Of a stretch of 6,395 nucleotides of DNA, positions 5,961-6,395 are shown in pieces (position 1 is the first letter of the stretch; the number at the start of each line of letters is the position of its first letter). The position numbers and the translations under genes are program-made. The stretch is from an uncultured Selenomonadaceae bacterium (GTDB lineage Bacteria > Bacillota > Negativicutes > Selenomonadales > Selenomonadaceae): the NCBI GenBank assembly GCA_945637225.1, contig CALZDE010000122.1, positions 1 to 6,395 on the forward strand. Direction: 5' to 3'. The notes beneath the pieces were generated by a model. It was not told the DNA's origin, did not search any database, and saw only the letters and a list, made by a program, of their open reading frames with translations.

Positions 5961-6395
5961 ATGTCAAGTTTAGCTGTAACAAGTGGAATTACAGATTGGA
6001 GAGATAGTATGTCAGACTTAATGGTGGCACTTACCGGCAATCCTAATACCGGCAAATCCACTATCTTCTGTGAACTCACAGGTATGAGGCAGAAGATTGG
6101 CAACTGGCCCGGTGTAACTGTAGACAAAAAAGTAGGCTATACGAAATATAATGATTGTAATATAACTGTTGTTGACCTTCCAGGTACTTACAGCGTAAAT
6201 GCACGTTCCCCAGAGGAAAAAATCGTCATTGATTTTCTGATGAACAATCCTATGGACGTGGTTATGGATATTGTGGATTCCTCAAATGTTGAGCGTAATC
6301 TGTTTTTGACCGTTCAGTTATTGGAAAAGGGTGTACCTCTTCTGGTGGTTCTGAATATGCAGGATGAAGCTGAGAGAATGGGCGTTTCCATAGAT
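5961..6395 (+). CDS. feoB: Ferrous iron transport protein B (3'-truncated by window edge; G domain only)
   Basis: FeoB is a membrane Fe(II) transporter with an N-terminal GTPase domain. The frame stays open to the right edge, showing 145 residues, about one fifth of a typical FeoB. GTPase motifs are present: G1 GNPNTGKST (26-34), G2 Thr53 in NWPGVTVDKK, G3 DLPG (72-75) and G4 NMQD (132-135). SPEEKIVIDFL (83-93) matches the FeoB switch II region. The ATG at 5961 has GGAGG (5950-5954) 6 nt upstream. A second in-frame ATG at 6009 has GGAG (5998-6001) 7 nt upstream and would give the more usual short N-terminus (MSDLMVALTGNPN). The first start adds 16 residues. Which is used is undecided; I list the longer form. 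The membrane domain lies beyond the window. Confidence 0.93.
   Translation, partial: MSSLAVTSGITDWRDSMSDLMVALTGNPNTGKSTIFCELTGMRQKIGNWPGVTVDKKVGYTKYNDCNITVVDLPGTYSVNARSPEEKIVIDFLMNNPMDVVMDIVDSSNVERNLFLTVQLLEKGVPLLVVLNMQDEAERMGVSID

Noticed and set aside
1..6395. CRISPR array, tRNA/rRNA genes, insertion sequences or phage genes
   Set aside because: I saw no regularly spaced repeats, tRNA-like cloverleaf, rRNA sequence, transposase gene or terminal inverted repeats.

Overview
The window looks like a chromosomal segment of an anaerobic, low-to-moderate-GC Firmicute. Shine-Dalgarno sequences are strong (AGGAGG type), promoters are sigma-A-like with AT-rich intergenic DNA, and the set combines a cobalamin-pathway methyltransferase, an iron-chelate ABC transporter and a Feo ferrous-iron system. 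A Negativicutes (Selenomonadales-like) host is my best guess from protein flavour; nothing in the window proves it.

Left part (1-1835): the 3' portion of a major facilitator superfamily (MFS) transporter gene enters from the left edge on the + strand. It carries an unusual cytoplasmic tail of about 105 residues. It converges on a minus-strand gene for a small secreted protein of unknown function. The two share a perfect 20-bp hairpin that should act as a bidirectional terminator. The AT-rich 241-bp gap at 1836-2076 holds divergent promoters, one for the secreted protein and one for the operon to the right.

Middle part (2077-5564): a tight four-gene + strand operon. It encodes a CbiL/CobI-type precorrin-2/cobalt-factor II C20-methyltransferase, a lipoprotein substrate-binding protein (BtuF/FepB class), a FecCD/BtuC-type permease, and a FecE/FepC-like ATPase whose start overlaps the permease stop. 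The last three form a complete class II importer for an iron chelate, heme or corrinoid. Its co-transcription with a single corrin-ring methyltransferase, with no other cobalamin gene and no visible B12 riboswitch, is the most interesting association here.

Right part (5565-6395): a 148-bp intergenic region with a near-consensus promoter and a weak Fur-box-like site leads into feoA and then feoB. The right edge cuts feoB after its 145th codon, within the G domain. No convincing intrinsic terminator separates the ABC operon from feoA, so partial read-through is possible. Overall, 2077-6395 reads as a metal/tetrapyrrole acquisition island: chelated metal or corrinoid uptake by the ABC system and Fe(II) uptake by Feo.
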